NCBI GenBank assembly: GCA_023053575.1
Contig: JAKZAP010000018.1
Coordinates: forward strand, 8,122,001 to 8,186,000
Source: Branchinecta lynchi
Taxonomy: Eukaryota > Arthropoda > Branchiopoda > Anostraca > Branchinectidae
Reading direction: 5' to 3'
DNA length: 64,000 bases
The notes under the pieces are model-generated. The model did no database searches. It was given only the letters and a program-made list of their open reading frames with translations, and was not told the origin of the DNA. The position numbers and the translations under genes were made by a program. Positions 19,780 through 30,233 of the stretch are shown one piece after another; the stretch's first letter is position 1; each line of letters begins with the position of its first letter.

Positions 19780-20132
19780 GCGTTTTTTATCTGAATTCTC
19801 GGCTCTCCGTTCTCGCTTTTAAATTCTCGTACAAATTACTGTTTTTGCTCCTCTGGATTCTCCATTCTCGCTTCTGACAAAAACACTAATACGGTAGCTC
19901 GTCCGCAACCCGGTGTAGGTGTTTATGCGTATTGGACACCCGCACTCTGTTGGACAATCAGGGAGGAGAATCGAGAATTCACCATCGGAACAACTTCTCG
20001 ATTCTGCAAAATCGCGAGGCTTTCCCCGTTCTCGGTCCTGGCAAAAGCTCAAGACAAGGAGATTTCGCTTCGTATGAATAGTCCAAAAACGCGAAATAGG
20101 AGAGTTGCGAGGAGAATTCGGATCAAAAACGC
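19780..20132 (+). mobile_element. MITE with GCGTTTTT-ATC-GAATTCTC ends, copy 1
   Basis: Left end GCGTTTTTTATCTGAATTCT, right end GAATTCGGATCAAAAACGC, about 350 bp. The interior has several GATTCTC and AATTCTC phrases and GGAGAATCGAGAA. It is non-coding and matches 20719-21026 in the same orientation. A target duplication is not clear. Confidence 0.7.
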
Positions 20133-20383
20133 AAGTAATGTATTGCTCTACAGAGATAATTTTAAGTGTATGCATATCTGGACTAGGATGAAGATACAGT
20201 CACAGGGTTTCCGATATATATCAGCGTCGATGTGATGTTCTCTTGCGAAACGTGAGCGTGTTGTCCGACTTCTTTGGATAGAACACAACGAGTTGATACC
20301 AACTGTGTTGTGGCCAACCATCTGGACGAACAAGGTTTCAGATATCAAACATTCTTGTGATGTATACCAACACATATCAAACA

Positions 20384-20636
20384 TAATTATTCCGTCAGCT
20401 CAAGCTGACAGTGAATCATATTTGATAGTGCAAAACGGATACGTCAGCTGAATTTTATTAGAGCTATATTTCGACCCTTCTTGGCAAGGGCCCTCTTCAG
20501 GCTTAAAGCCGCTCAAGTTTGATAAACGAACTTGTGGGAAACGCAAGCGGCTTTGAGCCTGGAGAGGACCCTTGCAAAGAAGGGCAGAAATATAGCTCTT
20601 AATAAAATATATCTGACGTATCCGATTGCACTATGA
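20384..20636. mobile_element. Palindromic ACGTCAGCTG element, full copy, 15-bp flanking duplication
   Basis: An asymmetric head (TTATTCCGTCAGCTCAAGCT) is followed by a long hairpin. The arms carry AAACGGATACGTCAGCTGAA, GAGCTATATTTCG and CCCTTCTTGGCAAGGG, and the inverse is on the right. Flanks AACACATATCAAACA (20369-20383) and AACACATATCAGACA (20637-20651) match at 14 of 15 bases. No ORF. Confidence 0.8.
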
Positions 20637-20718
20637 AACACATATCAGACAGGAAAGAAAATAGAAACGAAAGAAGACGCTCTGAATGTTTTCCAGGGTG
20701 AAGTGTATGTCCTTAGTT

Positions 20719-21026
20719 GGGTTTAAATCAGAATTCTTAGTTCTCGCTCCTCAATTCTCGTACAAATTACTGTTTACTAGTTTGGCCATTCTAGTTTGGC
20801 CATTCGTTAATACCTGTTTATACGGATTGAACAGCCGCCCTGTGTTGACCAATCAGGAAGGAGAATCGAGAAGTGACAAGTGACTGTCGAAGCAACTTCT
20901 CGATTCTTTGGAGTTTCGAAGCCCTCCCCGTTATCGGTTCTGACGAAAACACAAGAAAAGGAGAAGTCGCTTCATCACATTAGTCAAAGAACTCGAAATA
21001 GGAGACTTGAGATAAAAAAAAACGCA
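20719..21026 (+). mobile_element. MITE with GCGTTTTT-ATC-GAATTCTC ends, copy 2
   Basis: Direct-orientation relative of 19780-20132. Shared phrases are TCTCGTACAAATTACTGTTT, CAATCAGGAAGGAGAATCG and CAACTTCTCGATTCT. Its left end is diverged (GTTTAAATCAGAATTC), and the right end is AAAAAAAACGC. The phrase CTAGTTTGGCCATT is tandemly duplicated inside. Confidence 0.65.
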
Positions 21027-21334
21027 ACTATTGTTAAGCATACACAGATGATTCATGGAGCTCATGAAGGAATTTGGGAATTCTGCGTCGCGGAATCGAG
21101 AGAAAAGAGTGACTGAGACAGAGACGGAAAAGTTTCTATGTATCAGAAAACAGAGAGCACGGTTGGTTTTAAGAAGAAACGGAGTTTTTTTTAGAGAAAG
21201 CCACGCATCAGCTGTTCGGAACGCCCGGTTCGAAAAAAATCGAAGTCTGTGGTTTGGAAAGTTACTTTTGTTTTTGGTATCAGTTTAAGCCACCGCAATA
21301 GGGGTTTCCTAGACTGGAAGAAAAACTTTAACGT

Positions 21335-22125
21335 GGCAGTTGCAGTTTTTGGTGGAGTGTTCCTTGGAACAATCCACTATTGCGAGCGCTGTAGCAGCTT
21401 TCGGTTTCCGGTTTTCACAGTATTTTGTGGAGCTCATAACTCGTTAACCAGTGAAAATATTAAGCTCAGGCTTGGTACACTAGTGGTATTAGGATCTTGT
21501 TGTGCCCTTGTGCCCCCACCCCAACCCGGTTCAGGGGCAAATGGGCCCAGATTGCCCAGTGAATAATATTCATAACCTGATCAGAACTGGACATAGGACG
21601 ATGGAATTCCTTGTACGTGTAGGCCCGAAGGCTGGGAAATTGCTTTTAAAGTTGCACCTCCCCCACCCACCCCATTCATGGGCAACTGGGCCCAGGAGTA
21701 AAGTCCGTTACCCGTGACAGGAATGAACAGGCATCAAGTTGGAACTTGGTAGGTTTGTGAGCATTGGAGTCTATTTTTACTTTTGGCGGGTCCCAAACCC
21801 CACCCCCACTTGGTTCAGGGGCAATTGGGCCCAGATTGCCCATTTTTTAATGTTTTTAACCTGACAGTAACTGGAGATAAGGCGATGAAATTCCTTTGTG
21901 CTTTTGGATCATAGGGGTTGGGGATATATATGTGGAGTTGAACCACCCCCCGCCCATGGGCAAGTGGGCACAAATTCGCATGACAAAAGTGTTGACTCCT
22001 GGCTGGAATCAAACTCTAAGCTGGTATAGTTTAGGAAAAAGAGGTGTAAATACCCATTTTGATGGGTCTCGACCCCGCCCCCCCCCCCCTCCCATTCATG
22101 AGCAGCTGGACCCAGATTTCCCATG
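21335..22125 (+). repeat. Tandem-repeat family with about 145-bp unit (CCCACCCC / GGGCCCAGATTGCCC)
   Basis: A leader (TGGAGTGTTCCTTGGAACAA, GCGAGCGCTGTAGCAGC) precedes about five degenerate units near 21511, 21655, 21795, 21940 and 22075. Each contains a C-rich block, TTCAGGGGCAAATGGGCCCA and a CGATGAAATTCCTT phrase. The same leader and at least one unit recur at 63668-64000 in direct orientation. Frames here are repeat artefacts. Confidence 0.75.
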
Positions 22126-22129
22126 AGCT

Positions 22130-23560
22130 AAGTTCGTCTATGACAGGTCTCAGGTCCAACTCTTGTATATTTGGGGAGATATACCTATGGATAAGGGTTT
22201 TAGTTTAACAGCAAGAAATAAGACGACGCGACGTACTTTAATCTTGAATGAACAGTTGGAAACTGTATTGTTTTGTCATATGATCGATGATATGCCGTTC
22301 TTAACGAATTGTGACAAAGGGGGTATTGGCTGCTGGGATTTGGTTTATTGCACTTGTTATTACCTTGCTAATTGAAAAGAGGTTTAAAGGGTCGGACTGT
22401 CTGGCAGAACAATGTTGGAACTCAACCTATTCGTGCAAGATCTTCAACATTTCTTTGGATTTATACTTGCGGTTTGTTTACATTTAACTAAAGTGGGATG
22501 ATTACAAATTAGGTTATTTCAGTACTTGTTTAGTTATTGGGGTTGTGAAATGTTTTGGTTCGAAAGCTGCGATAAACATTTTACTTTCACACTCCGCGTC
22601 TGAGCGCTTGCGCACTTGTTGGTTTTGATTTTTGTTTTGGTAGTTTCGGATTAGCTTTTTTTCCGGAATTAGCTGCTATTAAGAAAATATCCGTTAGTGT
22701 TGTTGATTTTTTAATGAGCTTTTAAAGGAAGAATTTTTAAGAAAAGATGATGTAATAGAAGGAGAAAAGATTAAAAAAATTAACGAAAAATAATGAAAAG
22801 AAAAAGAGTTGAAATTATTTAATAAGAAAAATACGGAAAGAGGATAGTCTAAGTGGCCCTAATTAGTTAGGGATCAGTCAAACTAATTTAAAGTTTGTCC
22901 AAAAAGGACTGGGATAGGACAATCTAGTTACCCATCACTTATTCACTTAAATTGGCTCAAAGAACCGCTGTTGCTTCGTTTTTCCGCTATTCACGAAATA
23001 TTGATTTTCAAATAGTGGAATATCCGTGTGATTTGCGATACCTCTATGCGCTTGTATTTTTATTGTATGCCTTACGAGAAAGATTTATGATTTTTTTTTG
23101 TTCAGGCATTACGCAATCTTCACCAATCTCACCATTGTCTACCGAAAAGCCGCGTATGTGTTTAGATTAAGATTTTCCCGCGTCATAGTAGAATTTACGC
23201 TCTGGGGACGGCCGCACATACTCTGAAGGTCATAACTAGAACAGATAGTGGAAAAAAAAACTTTGCAGAATACAAATAATTCAGTGTATTCAGTTCAATG
23301 GCAAAAAAATAAGCTGGCTTTTCAGTTAAACTTTAAGAAAAAAATAGCTTTTAAAACCGTTGGCTTCACCGAGAGTAAATGGAAGCGTAGTGTCACCGGA
23401 CCAACTCATATTGGATGGGAATGAGGTAAAAGATACTACGCGGCAATAATTGTTTTTTATTATTATTAAAACTCGTCACTGTTTTGTGTGACTTGGATGA
23501 AAATTGCGCCCCCTATACAAGCCTTAGACGGTTGTAGTTAGGTTTTTATTTTCTATTCAT
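22130..23560. other. Intergenic AT-rich stretch without recognised genes
   Basis: Short open frames (for example 22163-22375 and 22952-23170) show no domain, and no terminal repeats are seen. Confidence 0.45.
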
Positions 23561-23564
23561 TTTC

Positions 23565-24087
23565 GTGATCCCCATGAGCACTTTTGTCTCAAGGTTTTTG
23601 CTTAGAAATGAATTTCTAGCTGCCTTAAAGTGCGCATCTTAACAGCAAAGTGAAAAAAAAACTTTTGACCAAACGACACATTGCATGATCCCCCAGGGCC
23701 CGTGGTCTTTGTTCTATAGGGATTTTGCTTAAAAATGAATTTCTAGCACCCTAAAAGTGCGCCTCTTAACCGAAAAGTTGAAAACATACTTCTGATCGAA
23801 CGAAATATATTCATGATCCGAAAAGGCCCACGATAATTTTTGCCTCAAGGGTTTTGACTACAGATCAAGTTCTAGAGCCCTTTAAGTGTCTATCATAAGA
23901 GCCAAGTGCAAAAATAAAAATACTTTTCACCAAACTATACATTCTCATGACTTCCAAGGACACCTGATCATTGTTATTTCAAGGGTCTTGCTTACAAATG
24001 ATCACACCAAACACATAATTTTTCAAATTCCTACTTTCCACCCCTGCCCTAGTCTTACAAGTGCCATATGAGCTTCTAGCTCTTGTT
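23565..24087 (-). mobile_element. 5' module of the TATGGCACTTG family, about 120-bp repeats
   Basis: Four degenerate copies of a unit with GATCCCCATGAGCAC-like, TCAAGGGTTTTGCTT and AAAGTGCGCATCTTAA phrases are followed by CAAGTGCCATATGAGCTTCT and AGCTCTTGTT, the 5' terminus of the family on the minus strand. The hairpin end is missing. Confidence 0.7.
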
Positions 24088-24429
24088 AAGTTTCCTGTTA
24101 TAACATTCTTCTGTTTCTTAATAATTGTCTGTGGATAGATAGCAAACGCGACTTGTATTCTTAGTTCGGAAAATATAGTATGCCTAAAAGAGTCTCCGCG
24201 TCCTCCTTGAAGACTTGGATTAATTTTGACTTTCCGGATTCTGGGTTTCGTAACAAGAGGTTGTGTGCAAACTTCGGGTAACCGTGGTAATAGAGTAAAA
24301 GGAAGAGAAGAGAGTAGCGTTTGAGACAGACGAGGCTGGAGAGAATCGAGTGTGCCGAGCCGAACGAAAACTCCTGAAAACCAAATTCCTCTCATCTGAG
24401 AGAGGGATGTATTTCTTATACTGAAACAC

Positions 24430-25945
24430 TTGAAAAATACTAGTATAACCCCAATAGACATTTCAATTGATTTGATAAGAGCTTTTCCTGATAAACTCAC
24501 CGCGCCGCTAACAGAGATTCTCAACCTTATTACTAAATCTGGTTCGTATCCAAACATTTGGAAAGTGGGATATATTACGCCAATCCCTAGAAAAGATTGC
24601 AAAATTAACTTCGATGGGGTTAGACCAATCACTTTAACACCTGTTTTTAGCAAAATCTATGAAAGTTTCGTTGCAACGTGGCTTACAAATGAGATCTTGT
24701 CAAAAATAGATCCACGGCAATTCGGTAGCATACCTAAATCCTCTGCTACCCATTACATAATACAATTAATTGACTTTATTCTGAAAAATATTGAAGAACC
24801 AGGAAAATGGATAAATTTGATACCGATTGATTTTCGAAAAGGTTTCGATCTCATTAACCACAAGATTATAATTGGTAAATTTCTAGTCAATTCAGCGTAA
24901 ACCCTCATATAATTAGAACAATTGCTAGTGTCCTTTACGAAAGACAACAGATAACTAAATGTAAAAAAAAAAATTCTGACCCGGTTTCCATTTCTTGTGG
25001 TGTACCTCAAGGTACGCTTTTAGGACATTTGCTTTTTTGGTTATGATTAATGAAATTGCACAGGATCTGCCGGATCGGTGGAAGTATGTTGACAACTTGA
25101 GTACTACTGAAGTATGCTACCGTCATAATAAAAGTTCAGCACCAGCAATCATTGAAGACATACAAAATGAAGCGTCTTTGTCCGATATGCAAATTAACCA
25201 AGAAAAAGCGCTTTTTTAACTATTTCTTTTTTAAGGTCACCCCCGCAATTTGAACCAAAGCTCATTGAAAATTCGGCTGTAATAGAAATAAAGCTCCTTG
25301 GAGTAGTTATTACTGAAACTTTAGATTGGGAATATAATACAGTAGAAATACTCCGTAATGCAAACTCAAGCCTGCACATGGTAAAGCTTTTATCAAAGCA
25401 TAATGTCCCAAGTCTTCACATCCTCAGGATTTATACCTCTTTCGTAACACCATTAATGGAGTACGCATGCTCAGTGTGCCATTTTGGTCTAACTGCAGAT
25501 CAAAACTCACGTATTGAAATAATCCAAAAACGCGCTCTCCATATTATCCATAAAGGCCCAAAAGTACCCTACTCCCTTCTTCTAAGCACGTACAAAATTG
25601 ATACATTGGAGAAACCGAGACTGAACCTATGCCTCAAGATCGGTAAAAAAAAACTTATTTCGCACCCATCCACAATGAGTTTCTCCCTCCCCCATACAAC
25701 AGTGTAAGGGAAAGGCAAGAGCTAGCAGTCTCAACGAAGGTCCCAATATTCCAACCAGTAGCGGCCAAACACAGCCGTTACCAAAATAGTTTTATACCAA
25801 AGATTGTTGAAATTTTAAATAGCCTTTGACCACTTGTACGTGTTTTTAAATATTTATGTGATACTGATAAATTTGTGCGTGACAGTACTCACCAATTTTG
25901 GTTTTGTAACCGTGAAAGTGTGAGCGAATAAATTACTATTCTCAT
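24430..25945 (+). pseudogene. CR1/jockey-group LINE reverse transcriptase, inactivated
   Basis: RT core in broken frames: WKVGYITPIPRKD and GVRPITLTPVFSKIYES (about 24560-24665), GVPQGTLLGHLLFLVMINE (about 25000-25050) and the catalytic box TATGTTGACAAC (25085-25096). The box reads YVDN instead of YVDD and so lacks the second aspartate. Then come LLGVVITETLDWE, the thumb region LRIYTSFVTPLMEYACSVCH and IEIIQKRALHIIHKGPKVPY, and a C-terminal part ending near 25830. An AATAAATTACTATTCTCATT tail closes it. Several frame changes occur. The ORF1 and endonuclease regions are absent. Confidence 0.9.
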
Positions 25946-25989
25946 TCTCAAAAGGATGTAATCAATATTGGCTAGGTTTTTTTTTTATT

Positions 25990-26315
25990 TATGTGCGAAT
26001 CAATTAGTCAGTTAACAAAGCGTAATTTTTCCTTTCGGAAAACCGTCCATTTGCCTTGAATATGTAATTTTGGGTCCGTGTCCAGATTTGACCTTGGTGG
26101 GTGGAGCTGGAGGAGGTGACGGGACTTCGGTACAAATAGATGACCCGACTCGAACGAGACTTTATGGGTGGGAGAGCGGATGCCCTAAATGTTACGTTTA
26201 AATGCCCAAACCCTATTCGGCGATAGTAGGGGAATTGGAGGGAGGTGCATAAATTTTGCATATGTCCTAACTTACTTTCTTCTGTAAGTGCCGTATGAGC
26301 TGGTAGACCTTGTTG
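25990..26315 (-). mobile_element. Decayed TATGGCACTTG-family fragment
   Basis: It ends with AAGTGCCGTATGAGCTGG, the 5' end signature on the minus strand. The interior keeps only weak resemblance to GGGAATTGGAGGGAGG-type repeats. Confidence 0.45.
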
Positions 26316-26479
26316 TATAAAACAAAAAATCCAATATTTTCTTGCTTTCTAGTTTCTAACGGTAGAAAAGAGGTAGAAAAAACGGTAGTTTCGTCACTTA
26401 GTTATTCAACTATGATCTTTGATAAGTATTGAATCTTTTGGTGTGGATACTAAATATCTCCTTTGCTACTTTAAAACAT

Positions 26480-26945
26480 ATATACATCTTCACTTGGAAT
26501 ATGCTTAACCTGTTTCCTGTCTGGCATTCTTCTCGTTCTGCCGAGCTCTCTCATCGCCTAGAAAATGTCCAAAGAGATCAGTGAGAATCATTCGGGGAGA
26601 TTCCAACATTCCATACCAAGAGGCTCTCATTGAGCTAGGCGTTTCTATAAACTTTCACCTTAGAAATACCCTCACAAAAATGTGTGAGTGAAGATAGTGT
26701 GTGGTCCCCACTCCCCAGATAAGCTGGTTATTCCCTCCTCCCCTCCTGTGTCGGTGCGACAGGAAGACCGGCAATCGGTTTTTGCCGTATCGTGCAGGTC
26801 ATCCAGGTCATCTTTTCATCTTTCCAGGTCATCTTTCGTAAAATGTTATCTTTTTTCGTTCTAAAGTATTTTGTAACTATTTTCGTATGTTGACCTCTTC
26901 TAGCTTTTACCTATATACTTCGTATTAAAGTTGGTTGATTGACTG
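26480..26945 (+). pseudogene. LINE C-terminal end and 3' tail
   Basis: One frame gives NLFPVWHSSRSAELSHRLEN and then VQRDQ; after a stop it continues RIIRG and EALIELGVSINFHLRN. This is the region after the thumb in CR1-group polymerases. The tail ATTAAAGTTGGTTGATTGA closes it. A related tail lies at 46830-47055. Confidence 0.75.
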
Positions 26946-27061
26946 TGAACAAGTGTGAGCTAACAAATCATGGGCCCGTGTTGTAGTATGATCTCTTCTG
27001 CCACCAAGAATCATCTCAACTTCCATTGATTTAATCTTTGAAGTCACATCTAGATGACTAA

Positions 27062-27301
27062 ATGAGAAACCCCTTACACTTTTTTATTCCTGGCGAAATG
27101 TTTCTTTCCATTGGAACAGATCTTGGTGACGGACAACACAACCGGGATTCTCCGTGTCCTTCTCAATGGCCAGATTGGCTAGTACGAGTAGCAGCGTTCA
27201 GAGAAAGGCTTGGACTCTGGGATAGCGAAACCGCACGCTGGATTTCTGGACTAAGTGACCCGTGGAGTCTTCGACGAGGCGAAGAGTGGAACCCGATGTA
27301 A
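27062..27301 (+). CDS. Unidentified open frame ending at a splice-donor-like site
   Basis: 79 codons: GEMFLSIGTDLGDGQHN, WPDWLVRVAAFRERLGLWDS and ETARWISGLSDPWSLRR, ending at GATGTAAGTGA, which could be a donor. The composition is protein-like with many Trp and Arg. No domain is recognised and the context is LINE-rich. It could be an exon or a remnant of a mobile-element gene. Confidence 0.3.
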   Translation: MRNPLHFFIPGEMFLSIGTDLGDGQHNRDSPCPSQWPDWLVRVAAFRERLGLWDSETARWISGLSDPWSLRRGEEWNPM

Positions 27302-27309
27302 GTGATTTT

Positions 27310-28260
27310 TCAGATAGTAGGAGAGTGGCTGGCATGAATAATAATTATGTTCTAGAATATACACGAAAGATTGGAGGAATGCGGAAAAGACAGCAGTCCC
27401 AGAATGCCAGCATATGCATCTGTCCTTTTGCAAATCCCATCCTAATTTCTAGGTCGGTTGGCGTTGAGAGACTAATTTTTTTTGTCATAAAAATAATGCA
27501 TTTCCCCAAGAATTTCAGTTTTCTGACATAGCTATTTAAGACCATTTCTGGCTCGATAGCCACAAAAGTGCTAATGGAGAAAATGTAGCTCGTTCTTCAC
27601 TCTACTACCATGGGCAATCTCAGAATTTTCGCGATCTGGCCGGTTCTTCTGGAGTGGATCTACCAAGACGCACTTTTGTTACCTTAACCTGCCAAAATTA
27701 CTGTAAAAAGGAAAGAAGAGTACCTACATACTTGAATATCTCGAGATTTGAAGTCCTAAAAGTAGGTAAGAAGCTCAAAAATTTTCAAGATCGTGTTGAA
27801 TTTCCCTGATTTTTGTCGAATTTTTAAAAAATATTGACTTTCTCGACCATCAACAATGGAATATTTTGTCGAAAATTGCAAAAATGCATCAGAGTCCGAA
27901 CAATTTTTTTTTCGCAAAAAAAAAATCTGGACACTGGTAGATCATTCTGAGAAATTTTCGGCAAAATCGGAGAAATCGATTTTTTTGCCTGGCTTTATTT
28001 CGCTGGAATGACCCGTCATTGCTTATCAACGTCCATTAGTGTTTATCACTCTCCTGTTTAGTAGAAACTTAAAATCCCAAAAAGTTGTTCCTATGAATTA
28101 TGATAGGTTCAGAATAGACTCCCTTCATTCAATTCAGTTAACGGTCAAGCCGATTTGGTGGTTCTCATCCATATTAACACTAATTATATACAAAAGATAG
28201 TTCTACACTAGTTTGGATATAACAAAGACTTGTCAAACATAACACAAAATATTTAAATCT
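27310..28260. other. Intergenic AT-rich stretch, nothing recognised
   Basis: Mostly A/T-rich with TTTTTTCGC and AAAATTTTC phrases. No termini or coding signal. Confidence 0.45.
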
Positions 28261-28261
28261 A

Positions 28262-29075
28262 TATACAATTAATGATGCGAGTTAAAAAGGTTGACGAAAG
28301 CGGGGACAAAACTTCTTAGGTAACGAGTCGTTGTATGTTTAATTGGCTGCAATTTGGGTATTGGCTGGGCTACCACCCTCTCAGGCCTTACTCTTGCCAC
28401 TGAATAATATGGGGGGAGGATATCACGTAGTGCTGGTGTATTCAAGATTTTAGTTCCAAACGCTAACGAAAGTTTTTCACGGCGCTTCAACAGGGTTTCT
28501 AAATTATAAGTATTAAGGAGGTGTATATACGGTACTTTAGGGGACTTGAAAACTACAAGGAGGGCTCTAAACTGAATCCTGTCAAGCGAATCAGACTGTT
28601 CACGAGTAATTCATGCCACACAGGACAACAGTATTCCAGAAGTGGGCGTATGAAAGAAAGATAAACTCTTAGGAGATGCTTAGGTGGGACTCCATAACGG
28701 GATAATATTTTGAGGGAACGGAGAGACATGTTACCTCTCCTTAGCATAACTTCAACCTGTCTATCCCACTTCAGATCCGCCATTATGTGAACTCCCAAGA
28801 TTTAAGTTCCTTAACATGCTGAGAGGAAGGAATTGGAGGGAAAACAGGGTTACTTTTTAAAAAGGACATTGTTCGAACCACTGATTTCTCCATGTTAACA
28901 ACCATATGCTCAGCAGCGGCTTCAACACAAATATTATCTAACAATAGTTGGGCACTGCTTGTTATATTACTACGACATATCTCTAAAGTGGACAAGTCGC
29001 TTACGTACTTCCATCTGTCTTCGAAAGTTACGGCAAGCTCGTTGATCATCACAAGGAAAAGCAAAGGGCCAAGAA
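28262..29075 (-). pseudogene. CR1/jockey-group LINE reverse transcriptase, inactivated, minus strand
   Basis: Same group as 24430-25945 in opposite orientation. Segments are FLVMINELAVTFEDRWKYVS, DLSTLEICRSN, VHIMADLKWDRQVEVMLRRG, HLLRVYLSFIRPLLEYCCPV and the C-terminal KRREKLSLAFGTKIL. The catalytic box reads YVSD (about 28996-29010), losing the first aspartate of the pair. There are several frame breaks. Only the RT and thumb part survives. Confidence 0.88.
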
Positions 29076-29419
29076 GAGCAAAGAAAAGGAAAGGGCCTAG
29101 ATAACCCTGTAATGCAACTTATGCAACCGAAAACAAATTTATTTCTAAGAACGGGTGGGAGGCCCTACTGTTAACTATTGCCCGTTTCTCAGGAACAACG
29201 CCTTGACGTCGCTTGACGTCAAGGTGTGTGGGGACTGCGTTCGAAACGTTGTAACGCTTTCACACTAATAGTGATTAGCCTGCAACTAGGGCACTGGCTA
29301 CCTGTACTTAACAGCAGTAAAATCTCTTTCACCTCAAGAAGCGTGTGGAACGGGGTTGGTGGTGGGGTGGTGCGTGCCTAGTACTCCCCCCCCCTCTCCC
29401 CCCAGGCCGACACTTTAAT

Positions 29420-29545
29420 GTGTTTTCATATTTGATAGTACAAAACGTATAGGCTACGTCAGCTGAATTCTATTAGAGCTGTATGTCGGCCCTTCTTGGC
29501 AAGGGTCCTCGTCAGTCTCAAAATCCGCTCAGTTGGAAAAAACGA
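29420..29545 (+). mobile_element. One arm of the palindromic ACGTCAGCTG family
   Basis: CATATTTGATAGTACAAAAC, CTACGTCAGCTGAATTC and CCCTTCTTGGCAAGGG are present; the second arm is missing. A 7-base insertion-like change (TATAGGC) lies inside the arm. Confidence 0.65.
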
Positions 29546-29761
29546 ACTAGTGGAAGCATGTTTAAAGTAGTTAATTGATATTGCGAAAAATGTCGAAGAA
29601 CCAGTTAACAGAAATGATTACTGGGAACTTTTTCTTTCAGTAAAATCTTAACACCAGCCAAAATTGTTCACAACGAACAGAAACTGAAATCAACCTTGGG
29701 TGACAACGAGTCTGTTAACCTCGCCCGCTTGTGAACTATCAGAGGACAAGCCTCTAGATCA

Positions 29762-29994
29762 GAGGCTTCAGTAGCCAAAATGTTTGGGGGTGGGCAAGGT
29801 ATTTACCGACTGGCTGGTAATTTTTACCGACTATTTTTGCAGAAAAATCGACCGTTTCCTAGAAAAAAAAAATCGATTTGTTGTACGAACAATCGTGGCG
29901 CTTCACGCCGACGCGACTATTTTGTACCGACTGGCCGACAACACTGGGGGGCCGACAACACCCCCCCCCCATACGTGACGCCTCTGCTCTATAG
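29762..29994 (+). mobile_element. MITE with AGAGGC ends, copy 1
   Basis: Starts CAGAGGCTTCA and ends TGACGCCTCTG, about 230 bp. The interior has GCCAAAATGTTTGGG, TACCGACTGGCTGG and a poly-C tract before CATACGTGACG. It matches 53439-53702. Confidence 0.65.
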
Positions 29995-30107
29995 CGGACA
30001 AACCATTTCTTCTTGAAAATGTGAGTGATTGACTGAACGCAACTAGTTATGAAGTGCAGCGAGTTTAATTTTTACGTTTTCTATTTTAGCTATGTTCTGT
30101 TAAAACA

Positions 30108-30122
30108 ATGAATCATGTCTAA
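30108..30122 (+). promoter_or_regulatory. Possible four-codon upstream ORF
   Basis: ATGAATCATGTCTAA ends two bases before the proposed start of the Ras-like gene at 30125. If both lie in one exon it could dampen initiation there. An acceptor-like TTTTAG ends at 30089. Confidence 0.3.
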
Positions 30123-30124
30123 GA

Positions 30125-30233
30125 ATGAAGCCAGAAGATGGGGCGACGCAATCAGTTAAAAATGGACCTGTGATAGTGCAAGGCTCGCCAATTAAAATTG
30201 TTTTTCTTGGAAGTCCAGGCTGCGGAAAATCAG
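30125..30233 (+). CDS. Ras-like exon 1: P-loop
   Basis: MKPEDGATQSVKNGPV leads to IKIVFLGSPGCGKS. The donor is TCAG|GTCAGT and leaves one base that the next exon completes to Ala. The start is the first ATG in this frame near the exon. The 24-residue leader before the beta-1 strand is longer than in RERG. Confidence 0.82.

Noticed and set aside
21511..22110. Regular spacing suggesting a CRISPR-like array
   Set aside because: Unit of about 145 bp with degenerate repeats and no conserved short repeat with unique spacers; this is eukaryotic satellite-like DNA.
24220..24653. 224-codon minus-strand frame (23979-24653)
   Set aside because: It is antisense to the LINE reverse transcriptase and to a repeat module; the plus-strand frame explains the conservation.
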